DNA of 64,000 nucleotides, from the NCBI RefSeq assembly GCF_965184065.1, contig NZ_OZ239098.1. One strand, given 5' to 3'. Below are positions 53,130 to 62,447 of the stretch, piece after piece (the first letter of the stretch is position 1; each line of letters opens with the position of its first letter). Under the pieces are notes generated by a model. That model saw only the letters and a list, made by a program, of their open reading frames with translations. It had not been told where the DNA came from and did no database searches. Source of the stretch: Methylopumilus sp026399645 (GTDB lineage: Bacteria > Pseudomonadota > Gammaproteobacteria > Burkholderiales > Methylophilaceae). Position numbers and translations under genes: made by a program.

Positions 53130-54407
53130 TTATGCAATCATGCCGGCTCCTACCGTATGGTAAGTGGATTCATCAATAATGATAAAAGCACCGGTAGATC
53201 TATTATTTTGATAGGGGTCGGCCATAAGAGGTTGTGCTAATTTAAATGTCACTTGAGCAATATCATTCATACTTAAATCTGAGATAGATTCATGAGCCAA
53301 TGTTTCAATATTTACTTTAAAATCGATCTTGTCTAATCTAGCTTTTGATTCGCGAGTTGTATGGCGAATCAAGTAGGTTCTTGATGATGCCATTGGCGTT
53401 TCTGATAACCAACATACCATCGCATTAATACTCTTTGTGGGCTCTATAGCATCATCTGACTTGATAATCATATCACCACGTGAAATATCAATTTCATCTT
53501 CTAGAAGGATCGTCACAGATTGTTCTGAAATAGCTTTTTTAAGTTCTATCTCACCCAATTGAATTAATTTTATTTTTGATTTGTATTGGGAAGGTAGCAC
53601 TGTAATTTCGTCCCCAACAGCAATAGATCCAGATTCCACTCGGCCCATAAATCCTCTAAAGTCGTGGAGGTCATGATCATCGGAAGCATGTGGACGGCAA
53701 ACGAATTGCACGGGGAACCTAAAGTTCTTATCTTTGCCAGCATAATCTGCAGTTGTTTTTTCTAAGATATCTAGCAGTGTAGGGCCTTGATACCAGCTTA
53801 TGGATTCGCCACGATCTACAATCATGTCTCCATTGAGTGCTGACATAGGTACAAATTCGATTGTACGATTCTCTGATAATTTAATTTCCTTTGCGAATGC
53901 TTTGTAACTTTCGCAAATCGCTTTGTACTTATATTCATCGTAATCGATTAAATCCATTTTGTTGATCGCGACAACGATATGAGGAATGCCAACAAGTTTA
54001 GCTAAAAAGGAATGACGTCTTGTTTGAGTGAGAACACCTTTTCTAGCATCGATTAGGATAATCGCTAAATGGGCGGTAGATGCTGCAGTCACCATATTGC
54101 GCGTGTATTGTTCATGTCCTGGGGCGTCCGCAATAATATATTTACGTGTACCTGTACTAAAGTATCTATAAGCAACATCGATCGTAATACCTTGTTCACG
54201 TTCTGCTTGAAGTCCGTCAGTAATCAGAGATAAATCAACGGCTGTCATACCTCTTTTCTTAGAGGTTTTTTCAATTTGAGTGAGTGTGTCTGTAAGAATG
54301 GTTTTAGTATCAAAAAGAAGACGACCGATGAGTGTACTCTTGCCATCATCAACACTTCCGCATGTCATAAAACGTAATAAGCTATCTTGAATATTTTCTT
54401 GTGACAT
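53130..54407 (-). CDS. cysN: Sulfate adenylyltransferase subunit 1 (GTPase)
   Basis: 426 residues from the ATG at 54407 (MSQENIQDSLLRF); the frame extends 57 bases back into cysD, but this start is only 1 base after the cysD stop. Translation-factor-type GTPase that drives APS formation by CysD. P-loop GSVDDGKSTLIGRLLFD, G2/switch region EREQGITIDVAYRYFST, DAPGHEQYTRNM, and NKMDL. There is no C-terminal APS kinase domain, so APS is not turned into PAPS here. It is the last gene of the sulfate operon. Confidence 0.97.
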   Translation of the reverse strand: MSQENIQDSLLRFMTCGSVDDGKSTLIGRLLFDTKTILTDTLTQIEKTSKKRGMTAVDLSLITDGLQAEREQGITIDVAYRYFSTGTRKYIIADAPGHEQYTRNMVTAASTAHLAIILIDARKGVLTQTRRHSFLAKLVGIPHIVVAINKMDLIDYDEYKYKAICESYKAFAKEIKLSENRTIEFVPMSALNGDMIVDRGESISWYQGPTLLDILEKTTADYAGKDKNFRFPVQFVCRPHASDDHDLHDFRGFMGRVESGSIAVGDEITVLPSQYKSKIKLIQLGEIELKKAISEQSVTILLEDEIDISRGDMIIKSDDAIEPTKSINAMVCWLSETPMASSRTYLIRHTTRESKARLDKIDFKVNIETLAHESISDLSMNDIAQVTFKLAQPLMADPYQNNRSTGAFIIIDESTYHTVGAGMIA

Positions 54408-54408
54408 T

Positions 54409-55317
54409 TTAGAAGTAACCTTCTTTTTTACGTTGTTCCATAGATGCATCTGATGTTTGATCATCTAATCTTGTTGCACCGCGTTCCGTGATTGTGGTAC
54501 TTGCGGTTTCAATAATAATTTTTTCAACACTATCCGCCACACTTTCAACGGGGGCTGTGCATGTAATATCACCTACCGTTCTATACCGGACCATAATTTC
54601 TTCTACGACTTCATGATCTTTTTTGGGCGTAAGGGGTGTAATAGGGACAATGGCACCGCCACGTCTCACAATGGGGCGTTTATGAGCGAAGTAGATGCTT
54701 GGTAAACCTAATTTTTCTCGTTCAATATATTGCCAAACATCCATTTCAGTCCAATTGGAAATAGGGAAGGCACGAATATTTTCACCCTTATGAACACGAG
54801 CGTTGAAAAGATTCCATAACTCAGGCCTTTGGTTCTTCGGATCCCATTGACCAAATTCATCTCTGAAGCTCATGATACGTTCTTTAGCACGTGCTTTTTC
54901 TTCATCACGCCTTGCTCCACCAATACAACAATCAAATTCAAATTCAGCAATAGCTTCTAAGAGTGTGACTGATTGATGTTTATTACGAGGTTCATCGGGT
55001 GTCTTTAAAACTATCGTGCCACGTTTCATGGAGTCTTCCAAAGAGCGCACAATTAATCTTTCATTGAGTTCTTTTGCACGAAGGTCTCTAAATTGAATGA
55101 CTTCGTCATAGTTATGTCCCGTATCAATATGAAGTAGCAGAAAAGGAAAGCGACCAGGCCTAAATGCCTTTTCTGCCAATCTCAATAAACAGAGAGAATC
55201 CTTGCCACCGGAGAAAAGTAATACTGGGTTACTGCATTGACCAGCGACTTCTCGTAGGATGTGAATCGCTTCAGACTCAAGCCAATCGAGATGCGTTAAA
55301 TTTGAGAGTGTTGTCAT
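54409..55317 (-). CDS. cysD: Sulfate adenylyltransferase subunit 2
   Basis: 302 residues. Makes adenosine 5'-phosphosulfate from ATP and sulfate. The PP-loop SGGKDSLCLLRLAEKAF is followed by FPFLLLHIDTGHNYDEVI, CCIGGARRDEEKARAKER and RAFPISNWTEMDVWQYI, all conserved in the CysD family. One base separates it from both cysH upstream and cysN downstream, so the three are tightly coupled. Confidence 0.97.
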   Translation of the reverse strand: MTTLSNLTHLDWLESEAIHILREVAGQCSNPVLLFSGGKDSLCLLRLAEKAFRPGRFPFLLLHIDTGHNYDEVIQFRDLRAKELNERLIVRSLEDSMKRGTIVLKTPDEPRNKHQSVTLLEAIAEFEFDCCIGGARRDEEKARAKERIMSFRDEFGQWDPKNQRPELWNLFNARVHKGENIRAFPISNWTEMDVWQYIEREKLGLPSIYFAHKRPIVRRGGAIVPITPLTPKKDHEVVEEIMVRYRTVGDITCTAPVESVADSVEKIIIETASTTITERGATRLDDQTSDASMEQRKKEGYF

Positions 55318-55318
55318 A

Positions 55319-56065
55319 TTATTTTACGTGTAGTCCACATTCTTTATTTTGAGGGTCTTCCCACCACCAGCGCCCAGCTCTGATATCTTCCCCTTCAGAA
55401 ATAGCTCGTGTGCATGGAGCGCAACCGATACTTGGATAAAACTGATCATGAAGTGCGTTATAAGGAACTGCATGATGCTTAATATAAGCCCAAATTTCTA
55501 GTTCACTCCAAGCGCTTAATGGATTAAGTTTTTGAGATTGATGAGCTTCATCAAACTCTTCTTCTTGTAGCGCTTGTCTTGTTTGCGATTGCTCTTGTCT
55601 CATGCCTGTGATCCAAGCTTTTTTGTCTTTTAAAGCGCGATTTAAGGGTTCAACTTTTCGAATACCACAACACGATTTCCTTAAGTCTAAGGAATTATAA
55701 AAAGCATTGATGCCATTTGTATTGACATAATTCTCTACTTTTTCTTGGTTAGGGAAATAAAGTTTAATTTTGAATTGATACCTCTCCTCTGCCATTTGAA
55801 TCAAATCATAAGTTTGAGATGGAAGTCTTCCCGTATCAATTGAAAAGATCTCAACATGTAGTTTATTTTTTTGGATAAGATCAACAAGCACCATGTCTTC
55901 AGCACCTAAACTATTTGCGAAAGTGACAGAATGTAGTTCTTCAATATTCTTTTGAATAAGCGAAATGACTTTTTTTGATTTTTCTTCAATTGTTTTTATA
56001 AGTTCATCATTGATATCAATTTTATCGATATGCTTTTTATTAAGCTTTACAGGTTGGGTACTCAT
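55319..56065 (-). CDS. cysH: Adenylyl-sulfate reductase, iron-sulfur type
   Basis: 248 residues from the ATG at 56065; a TTG one codon earlier is also in frame. It reduces activated sulfate to sulfite with thioredoxin. The cysteine pattern SCCGIRK plus CAPCTR supplies the four ligands of a 4Fe-4S cluster, which marks the APS-using (plant/Pseudomonas) type. The catalytic cysteine is in ECGLH at the C-terminus. The operon has no APS kinase, which agrees. The ATG overlaps the stop of the DUF934 gene by one base. Confidence 0.95.
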   Translation of the reverse strand: MSTQPVKLNKKHIDKIDINDELIKTIEEKSKKVISLIQKNIEELHSVTFANSLGAEDMVLVDLIQKNKLHVEIFSIDTGRLPSQTYDLIQMAEERYQFKIKLYFPNQEKVENYVNTNGINAFYNSLDLRKSCCGIRKVEPLNRALKDKKAWITGMRQEQSQTRQALQEEEFDEAHQSQKLNPLSAWSELEIWAYIKHHAVPYNALHDQFYPSIGCAPCTRAISEGEDIRAGRWWWEDPQNKECGLHVK

Positions 56066-56676
56066 CAACGCACAATCCTTTTCCAGATAGGTTCTTTAAC
56101 ATCAACTGCGCCCTGATATGGATCACTGAAAGACTGAAGCGCTTTTAATGCCTCATTGGCATCTTTACCAGTTTTAATCAGATAGCTATCAAATCCTGAG
56201 CGCTTTAGGTAGAACAATTGATCTTGCATGACATCACCAAAAGCTCTTAATGTATTTTTAAATTGATAACGTGTACGAAGCAAATTACCCAGTGTAAATA
56301 TACGACCATCTTGAAATCGTTCTACAAACACAGCAATCAGTGGAAATATATTAATATCTTTTTCAAGAACTAATAACGTATCTAAAGTTTCGTGTGTCGC
56401 TACCCATAATGCAATTTCTTTTTCTTTTACTCTTACCTTTAACGCATCATGATTCTTTAAGTACACACTTAATGGCAAAATAATTTTTCCAGTTTGCGGG
56501 ATGACTGTTTCATTGATTTGTATGTCGGTAGGTAGTGATTCACCAGTCAATTTAAATAACACTACTTTACCGGCTTGTTTTTTTACTTCTTCATTGCCAC
56601 TGGGTAAACTTACAAATGTCCATTCGTCTTCTACAATAGAATGATTAAGTATGAGTTGTGAATTAAGCATACACAT
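56065..56676 (-). CDS. DUF934 family protein
   Basis: 203 residues. The C-terminal half matches the DUF934 pattern: FVERFQDGRIFTLGNLLRTRYQFKNTLRAFGDVMQDQLFYLKRSGFDSYLI. The family is found in proteobacteria almost always beside cysI or cysH and is often labelled an oxidoreductase or sulfite reductase accessory protein; its biochemical role is not established. The N-terminal 100 residues look poorly conserved. It overlaps cysI by 14 bases and cysH by 1. A second in-frame ATG lies at 56670. Confidence 0.88.
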   Translation of the reverse strand: MCMLNSQLILNHSIVEDEWTFVSLPSGNEEVKKQAGKVVLFKLTGESLPTDIQINETVIPQTGKIILPLSVYLKNHDALKVRVKEKEIALWVATHETLDTLLVLEKDINIFPLIAVFVERFQDGRIFTLGNLLRTRYQFKNTLRAFGDVMQDQLFYLKRSGFDSYLIKTGKDANEALKALQSFSDPYQGAVDVKEPIWKRIVR

Positions 56677-58312
56677 GCTCTTTAAAGGGATTCACACCTA
56701 AGCGTCTTACCGTATCAATAAATCTTTCTTCAAGATTGCGATGTTTAATATAAACATCAATGAGTTTTTTAACGACACCAGGCATTTCTTCGGCAGCAAA
56801 AGAAGGACCAATCACGGAACCTAAGCTTGCATCATTGCCTTGTTTGCCACCAATAGTGACCTGATACCATTCAGAGCCATCTTTATCAACACCTAATACG
56901 CCGATATGACCAACATGATGATGGCCACATGCGTTCATACAGCCTGAAATATTAAGCTCTAACTCTCCAATATCATGAAGGTAGTCGAGATTATCAAATG
57001 CTTCTTGAATGGACGTTGCAATCGGAATGCTTTTGGCATTAGCAAGTGAACAAAAGTCACCGCCAGGGCAGCAGATAATGTCTGTTAAAAGACCAATATT
57101 GGGCGTTGCTAATTGATGGACTTTTGCTTTTTCCCAAACTTTAAAAATATCTTGTAATTTAACATCCGCTAAAATCAGATTTTGTTCGTGCGATACACGA
57201 AGTTCACCAAAGCTATATTGATCTGCAAGGTCAGCCACAATTCTCATTTGTGCTGAGGTGGCATCACCTGGAGCTAAGCCATGCTGTTTTAGGGACAAGG
57301 TAATAGCTCGATAACCTTTTTGTTTATGAAGATGGACAGAGCGTTTTGCCCATGATGCAAAAGCTTTATTATTTTGAATGGCTTCATCATAAGTATTATT
57401 TTGATCGCTTAAATTTTCATAAGGCATAGCTGTGAAAAATTTTGCAACGCGTTTTAATTCAGATTCATTAATCGTGTTCGGTGAATTTTTTAAATGTTGC
57501 CATTCCGCTTCTACCTGTTTTTTAAATTCTTCAATACCTAAAGCTTTCGCTAAAATTTTAATACGCGCTTTATAGATGTTGTCTCGACGACCATGGAGGT
57601 TATAGACACGAATAATAGCTTCGCAATAAGTGAGCACATGCTCCCATTCAAGATGTTCACGGATAATAGATCCAAGAATAGGCGTTCTACCTAAGCCTCC
57701 ACCCACCCATACACGAATAGCCATTTTGTGTTCTTGATCATAATAAAATTCAAGCCCAATATCGTGAGCTTGAACAATCGCTCGATCTTGAAGGCTTCCT
57801 GACACTGCAATTTTGAATTTACGAGGTAGTAATGAAAATTCTGGATGAAACGTGCTCCATTGTCTTAAGATTTCAGCAATCGCTCTTGGATCAATAATTT
57901 CGTCAGGAGCCACACCTGCAAATTGGTCAGTCGTAATGTTACGAATACAATTGCCTGATGTTTGAATAGCATGCATTTCAACTTTAGAAAGCTCTTCTAA
58001 AATATCAGGCGTCTCTTCCAACTTAGGCCAATTGAGTTGTAGATTTTGTCTGGTACTAAAATGACCGTAACCTCGATCAAAGCGATCTGAAATGTCTGCT
58101 AACTTACGTAATTGTTTTGATGACAAAAGACCATAAGGAACCGCAATACGAAGCATAGGTGCGTGACGTTGAATATAAAGGCCATTTTGCAAACGAAGTG
58201 GTCTAAATTCATCATCGGTAAGCTTGCCGCTTAAATAGCGTGATGTCTGATCTCGGAATTGTGCAACTCGCTCATTGACAATGGTTTGATCGATATTATC
58301 GTATTGATACAT
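56663..58312 (-). CDS. cysI: Sulfite reductase hemoprotein (nitrite/sulfite reductase family)
   Basis: 549 residues. Six-electron reduction of sulfite to sulfide at a coupled siroheme-4Fe-4S centre. The cluster cysteines are seen as CCPGGDFCSLAN and, about 40 residues on, ISGCMNACGHHHVGHIGV. The duplicated ferredoxin-like half domains include GLYIQRHAPMLRIAVPYGLL and YGHFSTRQNLQLNW. No cysJ flavoprotein is in the operon, so reduction by ferredoxin is likely; fdxA at the operon end is a candidate. The genes around are all for sulfate use, so sulfite rather than nitrite is the likely substrate. Confidence 0.94.
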   Translation of the reverse strand: MYQYDNIDQTIVNERVAQFRDQTSRYLSGKLTDDEFRPLRLQNGLYIQRHAPMLRIAVPYGLLSSKQLRKLADISDRFDRGYGHFSTRQNLQLNWPKLEETPDILEELSKVEMHAIQTSGNCIRNITTDQFAGVAPDEIIDPRAIAEILRQWSTFHPEFSLLPRKFKIAVSGSLQDRAIVQAHDIGLEFYYDQEHKMAIRVWVGGGLGRTPILGSIIREHLEWEHVLTYCEAIIRVYNLHGRRDNIYKARIKILAKALGIEEFKKQVEAEWQHLKNSPNTINESELKRVAKFFTAMPYENLSDQNNTYDEAIQNNKAFASWAKRSVHLHKQKGYRAITLSLKQHGLAPGDATSAQMRIVADLADQYSFGELRVSHEQNLILADVKLQDIFKVWEKAKVHQLATPNIGLLTDIICCPGGDFCSLANAKSIPIATSIQEAFDNLDYLHDIGELELNISGCMNACGHHHVGHIGVLGVDKDGSEWYQVTIGGKQGNDASLGSVIGPSFAAEEMPGVVKKLIDVYIKHRNLEERFIDTVRRLGVNPFKEHVYA

Positions 58313-58327
58313 AATTTTTTTTAATAC

Positions 58328-59098
58328 TTAATGAAAAATAAGTTTCTGGCCAACATAGATTAAGATTAAAGCCAATACATAGCGGACAGTTTGTTCGCTG
58401 ACTCTAGAACTTAAATGACTACCAATATAAATACCTGGAATTGAGCCGATCAAAAGCACACCTAGAAGAGAGTAATCGACGGTGCCTAAACTGACATGGC
58501 CAAGTCCTGCAACAAGTGTCAATGGTACCGCATGCGCTATATCAGTTCCAACAATTTTTGTAATGCCTATTCTAGGGTAGATCAGTAATAAAGCTGTGAC
58601 ACCAAGTGCGCCTGCACCTACTGAAGTTAGGGTTACCATGCCACCTAGGACTAAACCTAAGAGAATAGTTGCGATTGCGATGGCATTATCTGATTTTAAA
58701 AGGGTGACTTTTGATCTTTCAATAAGATAAGGCCTAAAGATCACAGCGATAGAAGTGAGCAATAAGGCGATACCCAGATAAAATTTGATGATATCGACAG
58801 CCCCTGTGGATGTTATATCAATCTGTTTTAAATAGAACGTCGTTAAAATTGATGCAGGGATACTGCCAAACATGAGCCTTTTGACAATTTTCCAGTCAAT
58901 ATTGCCCAATTTGCCATGGGCAAAAATACCAACAGATTTAGTCACTGATGCATAAAGAAGATCAGTTCCTACAGCAAGCGCTGGTTTAATATGGAAAAAT
59001 AAAACAAGGATAGGCGTCATCAATGAACCACCGCCAACGCCTGTTAATCCAACAAGAAGACCTACTATAAATCCTGATAATATAAACCCAATATCCAT
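58328..59098 (-). CDS. TauE/SafE-family (TSUP) membrane permease
   Basis: 256 residues with about eight helices. The repeat signature appears twice: IVGLLVGLTGVGGGSLMTPILVLFF with AVGTDLLYASVTK, and LGGMVTLTSVGAGALGVTALLLI with IVGTDIAHAVPLTLVAG. The family moves sulfite, sulfate, sulfonates or related anions. It is the first gene of the cys operon, 15 bases before cysI and divergent from cysB. No sulfate ABC transporter or CysZ is in the window, so it may be the sulfate importer. Export of excess sulfite is the other reading. Confidence 0.88.
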   Translation of the reverse strand: MDIGFILSGFIVGLLVGLTGVGGGSLMTPILVLFFHIKPALAVGTDLLYASVTKSVGIFAHGKLGNIDWKIVKRLMFGSIPASILTTFYLKQIDITSTGAVDIIKFYLGIALLLTSIAVIFRPYLIERSKVTLLKSDNAIAIATILLGLVLGGMVTLTSVGAGALGVTALLLIYPRIGITKIVGTDIAHAVPLTLVAGLGHVSLGTVDYSLLGVLLIGSIPGIYIGSHLSSRVSEQTVRYVLALILIYVGQKLIFH

Positions 59099-59223
59099 GA
59101 CAACTCCCTATCAAAAAATAACTTTTTGGTGCTAAAGTGGACGTGAATATAGCAAATTTTGATATTATCAATTAATAATATAATATTCTATCGTTATACC
59201 TTTTAGTTATATTGGAATAAGAC
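59099..59223. promoter_or_regulatory. Divergent cys operon / cysB control region with 13-base palindrome
   Basis: 125 AT-rich bases between the permease gene and cysB. TTGATATTATCAA at 59159-59171 is a perfect palindrome near the middle, set in a longer run of TA-rich inverted words. A LysR-type regulator encoded on one side and its pathway on the other makes this the likely CysB binding region. The exact sites cannot be fixed by eye. Confidence 0.5.
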
Positions 59224-60156
59224 ATGAAGCTCCAACAATTGCGCTGTATTCATGAGGTGGTCAAAAATGGTTTTAGCATCTCTAAAGCCGCAGAAGCTCT
59301 GCATACATCTCAACCAGGGGTTAGTAAACAAATCCAACTCTTAGAAGAGGAAGTGGGCCTTCATATTTTCTTAAGACATGGAAAGCGTTTAGTAGGCCTT
59401 AGCGAACCTGGGCAACATGTTTACCAGCGTATCAATGAAGTCATACGAGAAATCAAAAGCATCAAACAAGTTAGCGAAGAATTCAGTCAATCAAGCCTCG
59501 GTGTGTTAACTATAGCAACAACGCATACGCAAGCACGATATAAGCTTCCAAATGTAGTACAAGCTTTTATGAGTAAATATCCTGATGTTAAACTTAATAT
59601 CCACCAAGGAAACCCGACACAAGTCACTGATCAGGTTGTGAAAGGTGAGGCTGATATTGGTATTGCGACCGAGTCCATAAGTCATAATGATAAATTATTT
59701 TGCTTGCCCTGCTACACATGGAATCGTTGTTTAGTGATGCCAGCAAAACACCCACTTGCTAAAGAAAAAACAGTGACGCTCGCTAAGCTTGCCACTTATC
59801 CCATTATTACTTATGACTATGCTTTTACAGGTAGCACGATTGTGTCAAAAGTTTTTCACGATGCGGGCTTGACGCCCAACATTGTCCTTACAGCGATTGA
59901 TGCTGACGTGATTAAAACATATGTAAACCTGGGTTTAGGCGTAGGATTAATTGCGCAAATGGCATACGACCCCAAAAGAGACCAGGGTCAAGTAAGTATT
60001 GATGTGAGTCATTTATTTCCTACAAGTACAACCTATCTGGGTATAAGGCGCGATGTATTTTTAAGAGGTTTCATGTATGATTTTATTGAAATGTTTATAC
60101 CAGAATATCCAAAACAGATCGTTAAGAAACTTATGTTAGATCAGGAAAATATTTAA
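59224..60156 (+). CDS. cysB: CysB-like LysR-family regulator
   Basis: 310 residues. The N-terminal winged helix-turn-helix reads MKLQQLRCIHEVVKNGFSISKAAEALHTSQPGVSKQI, the CysB/Cbl form. The effector domain has LTIATTHTQARYKLPNVVQAFMSKYP and IGIATESI, where O- or N-acetylserine (or sulfate or APS for Cbl) binds. It is divergent from the sulfate operon, which it presumably activates under sulfur limitation. fhs follows 11 bases later on the same strand, so the two may share a transcript. Confidence 0.93.
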   Translation: MKLQQLRCIHEVVKNGFSISKAAEALHTSQPGVSKQIQLLEEEVGLHIFLRHGKRLVGLSEPGQHVYQRINEVIREIKSIKQVSEEFSQSSLGVLTIATTHTQARYKLPNVVQAFMSKYPDVKLNIHQGNPTQVTDQVVKGEADIGIATESISHNDKLFCLPCYTWNRCLVMPAKHPLAKEKTVTLAKLATYPIITYDYAFTGSTIVSKVFHDAGLTPNIVLTAIDADVIKTYVNLGLGVGLIAQMAYDPKRDQGQVSIDVSHLFPTSTTYLGIRRDVFLRGFMYDFIEMFIPEYPKQIVKKLMLDQENI

Positions 60157-60167
60157 TTGGAGGCTTT

Positions 60168-61823
60168 ATGAAATCTGATGGAGAAATTAACCAAGCAGCA
60201 CCATTAAAGTCGATTGATGAAATAGTCAAGTCACTTGATATCAAAACAGACGACTTAAATTTCTATGGCCCGTATCAAGCTAAATTAAAACCTTCTTTCA
60301 TAAACACCTTAAAAGAACCCAAGACAGCTAAATTAATTCTAGTTTCTGCCATGAGTCCTACTCCTGCCGGGGAAGGAAAAACAACCACCACGATTGGTTT
60401 GGCTGATGCACTTTTTTTAATTGGTAAAAAATCAGTCGCGTGTCTTCGCGAACCTTCTTTAGGCCCCGTCTTTGGAATGAAAGGGGGTGCAACAGGTGGC
60501 GGTTATGCGCAAGTGGCACCTATGGATAATATTAATTTACATTTCACAGGCGACTTTCATGCTATTACATCTGCTAATAATCTTTTAGCAGCTTTGATTG
60601 ACAATCATATACATCACGGCAATGCACTTAATATTGATATCAACCAAATTTCTTTTAAGCGATGCCTTGATATGAATGACCGTGCTTTAAGACATGTCGA
60701 ATTAAAGCTTGGGCAAAATCATCGAGATACAGGGTTCGATATTACAAGCGCAAGTGAAGTAATGGCCATTCTTTGTTTAGCAGAGTCATTAGAAGATCTT
60801 CAATATCGACTAGGAGAGATTGAAGTTGCAAAAAGAAAAGATGGCGTATCTGTTTGTGCAAAGGACTTAAAAGCAGAAGGCGCAATGACAGCCTTATTGA
60901 AAGATGCGTTTCAACCTAATCTGGTTCAAACATTGCATGGGACACCAGCTTTTATTCATGGCGGTCCATTTGCTAATATTGCGCATGGATGTAACTCAGT
61001 CATCGCCACAAAAACGGCATTGAAGTTAGCTGATTATGTGGTGACAGAAGCAGGCTTTGGTGCAGACCTAGGCGCTGAAAAATTCATTGATATCAAATGT
61101 AGACAGTCGGGTATCAAGCCTGACATTATTGTCTTAGTCGCGACCATTCGCGCACTCAAATTTCATGGTGGTATCAGCGTTCCTGAATTAAATCATGAAA
61201 ACTTAAAAGCACTCGAACTTGGGTTTAATAACTTAAAGCGTCATATCGAAAATTGCTCACAACATTTTGGACTTGATGTCGTAGTTTCAATCAATAAATT
61301 TAATTCTGATACAGAAAAAGAAATGACATGGCTTCAAAGCGCAATAGATAAGTTGGGATTTAAAGCAATCCTTTGTTCGCATTGGTCGGATGGCGCTATA
61401 GGGGCTAAGGATTTAGCTAATGCTGTTTTAGAAAAATTAGCAAAACCTAAATCTTGTAAATTTTTATATGAAGATCATTTAAGTTTAAAAGAAAAAATTA
61501 CTACAATCGCTTTAAAATTGTATCGTGCAAAAGAAGTTGAGTTTTCTGAAAGCGCCTTACAAAAACTATTATTGCTTGAAAAAAACTATTCAAGTTTTCC
61601 TGTCTGTATTGCTAAGACGCCTTTTTCGTTTTCAAGTGATCCTAAAGCACATGGTGCCCCTGAAAATCATACACTCATGATAAGAGAATTAAGGCTATCA
61701 AGAGGTGCTGGTTTTGTAGTGGCGATTTGTGGGGATCTTATGACGATCCCAGGCCTTCCTAAAGTCCCCGCAAGTGAAAATATAATTGTAAATGCACAAG
61801 GCCTTATCGAAGGATTGAATTGA
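60168..61823 (+). CDS. fhs: Formate-tetrahydrofolate ligase
   Basis: 551 residues, the normal length. ATP-dependent formation of 10-formyl-tetrahydrofolate from formate. Seen: SAMSPTPAGEGKTTTTIGLADAL (P-loop), REPSLGPVFGMKGGATGGGYAQVAPMDNINLHFTGDFHAI, and the C-terminal MIRELRLSRGAGFVVAICGDLMTIPGLPK. In a methylotroph it links formate from methanol oxidation to C1 units for purines, serine and formyl-methionine. GGAGG stands 6 bases before the ATG. It follows cysB by 11 bases and precedes yigZ by 4. Confidence 0.97.
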   Translation: MKSDGEINQAAPLKSIDEIVKSLDIKTDDLNFYGPYQAKLKPSFINTLKEPKTAKLILVSAMSPTPAGEGKTTTTIGLADALFLIGKKSVACLREPSLGPVFGMKGGATGGGYAQVAPMDNINLHFTGDFHAITSANNLLAALIDNHIHHGNALNIDINQISFKRCLDMNDRALRHVELKLGQNHRDTGFDITSASEVMAILCLAESLEDLQYRLGEIEVAKRKDGVSVCAKDLKAEGAMTALLKDAFQPNLVQTLHGTPAFIHGGPFANIAHGCNSVIATKTALKLADYVVTEAGFGADLGAEKFIDIKCRQSGIKPDIIVLVATIRALKFHGGISVPELNHENLKALELGFNNLKRHIENCSQHFGLDVVVSINKFNSDTEKEMTWLQSAIDKLGFKAILCSHWSDGAIGAKDLANAVLEKLAKPKSCKFLYEDHLSLKEKITTIALKLYRAKEVEFSESALQKLLLLEKNYSSFPVCIAKTPFSFSSDPKAHGAPENHTLMIRELRLSRGAGFVVAICGDLMTIPGLPKVPASENIIVNAQGLIEGLN

Positions 61824-61827
61824 GGGA

Positions 61828-62409
61828 ATGAATTGTTTTAAAAGTATTGCAACACAAGAACAAACGATTCAAAAGTCTAGGTTTATTGGATATACCTTCA
61901 TAGGTGAAACAAAACATGATATTTTGCGAACCCTACAATCCATCGCTAAAGAACATCCCCATGGAAGTCACTTAGCTTTCGCTTATCAACTCAAAACAGA
62001 CCATGGATTTGAGCCTTATTATTCTGATGCAGGGGAGCCCTCAGGTACAGCTGGTAAACCTCTATTGCAATTGATCGATGCACACCAAATTGTGGGTGGA
62101 GGAATTGGCGTAATTCGTTATTATGGCGGCATTAATTTAGGCACAGGAGGCCTCACAAGGGCTTATGGTGGTACAGGAAAACTTGCTTTAGCTCATTCCG
62201 TCATCGAGCCATATATAGAATATATTAAATTAAAATTAACTATAAATTACAATGAGTTAGATAACTATACTCATGTAATTTATTCAATGAATGGAAGTAT
62301 TTTAGATAAAGTTTTTGATGAAAAAGTAAGTCTTTCGATAAGGCTTCCTGAAGGAGAATTCGGTAAATTAAAAGCGCGTTTTCCGATGACAGAAATACAT
62401 GATTTTTAA
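61828..62409 (+). CDS. yigZ: YigZ / IMPACT family protein
   Basis: 193 residues. The UPF0029 N-terminal domain shows QEQTIQKSRFIGYTF, HGSHLAFAYQL, YYSDAGEPSGTAGKPLLQLI and GGIGVIRYYGGINLGTGGLTRAYGGT, the hallmark of the family. In eukaryotes IMPACT modulates Gcn2; the bacterial role is unknown, though peptidase-like activity has been suggested. It starts 4 bases after fhs. Confidence 0.92.
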   Translation: MNCFKSIATQEQTIQKSRFIGYTFIGETKHDILRTLQSIAKEHPHGSHLAFAYQLKTDHGFEPYYSDAGEPSGTAGKPLLQLIDAHQIVGGGIGVIRYYGGINLGTGGLTRAYGGTGKLALAHSVIEPYIEYIKLKLTINYNELDNYTHVIYSMNGSILDKVFDEKVSLSIRLPEGEFGKLKARFPMTEIHDF

Positions 62410-62447
62410 TATGGGTAATCATATAAAATCCTTAAAAAAACATCCGT

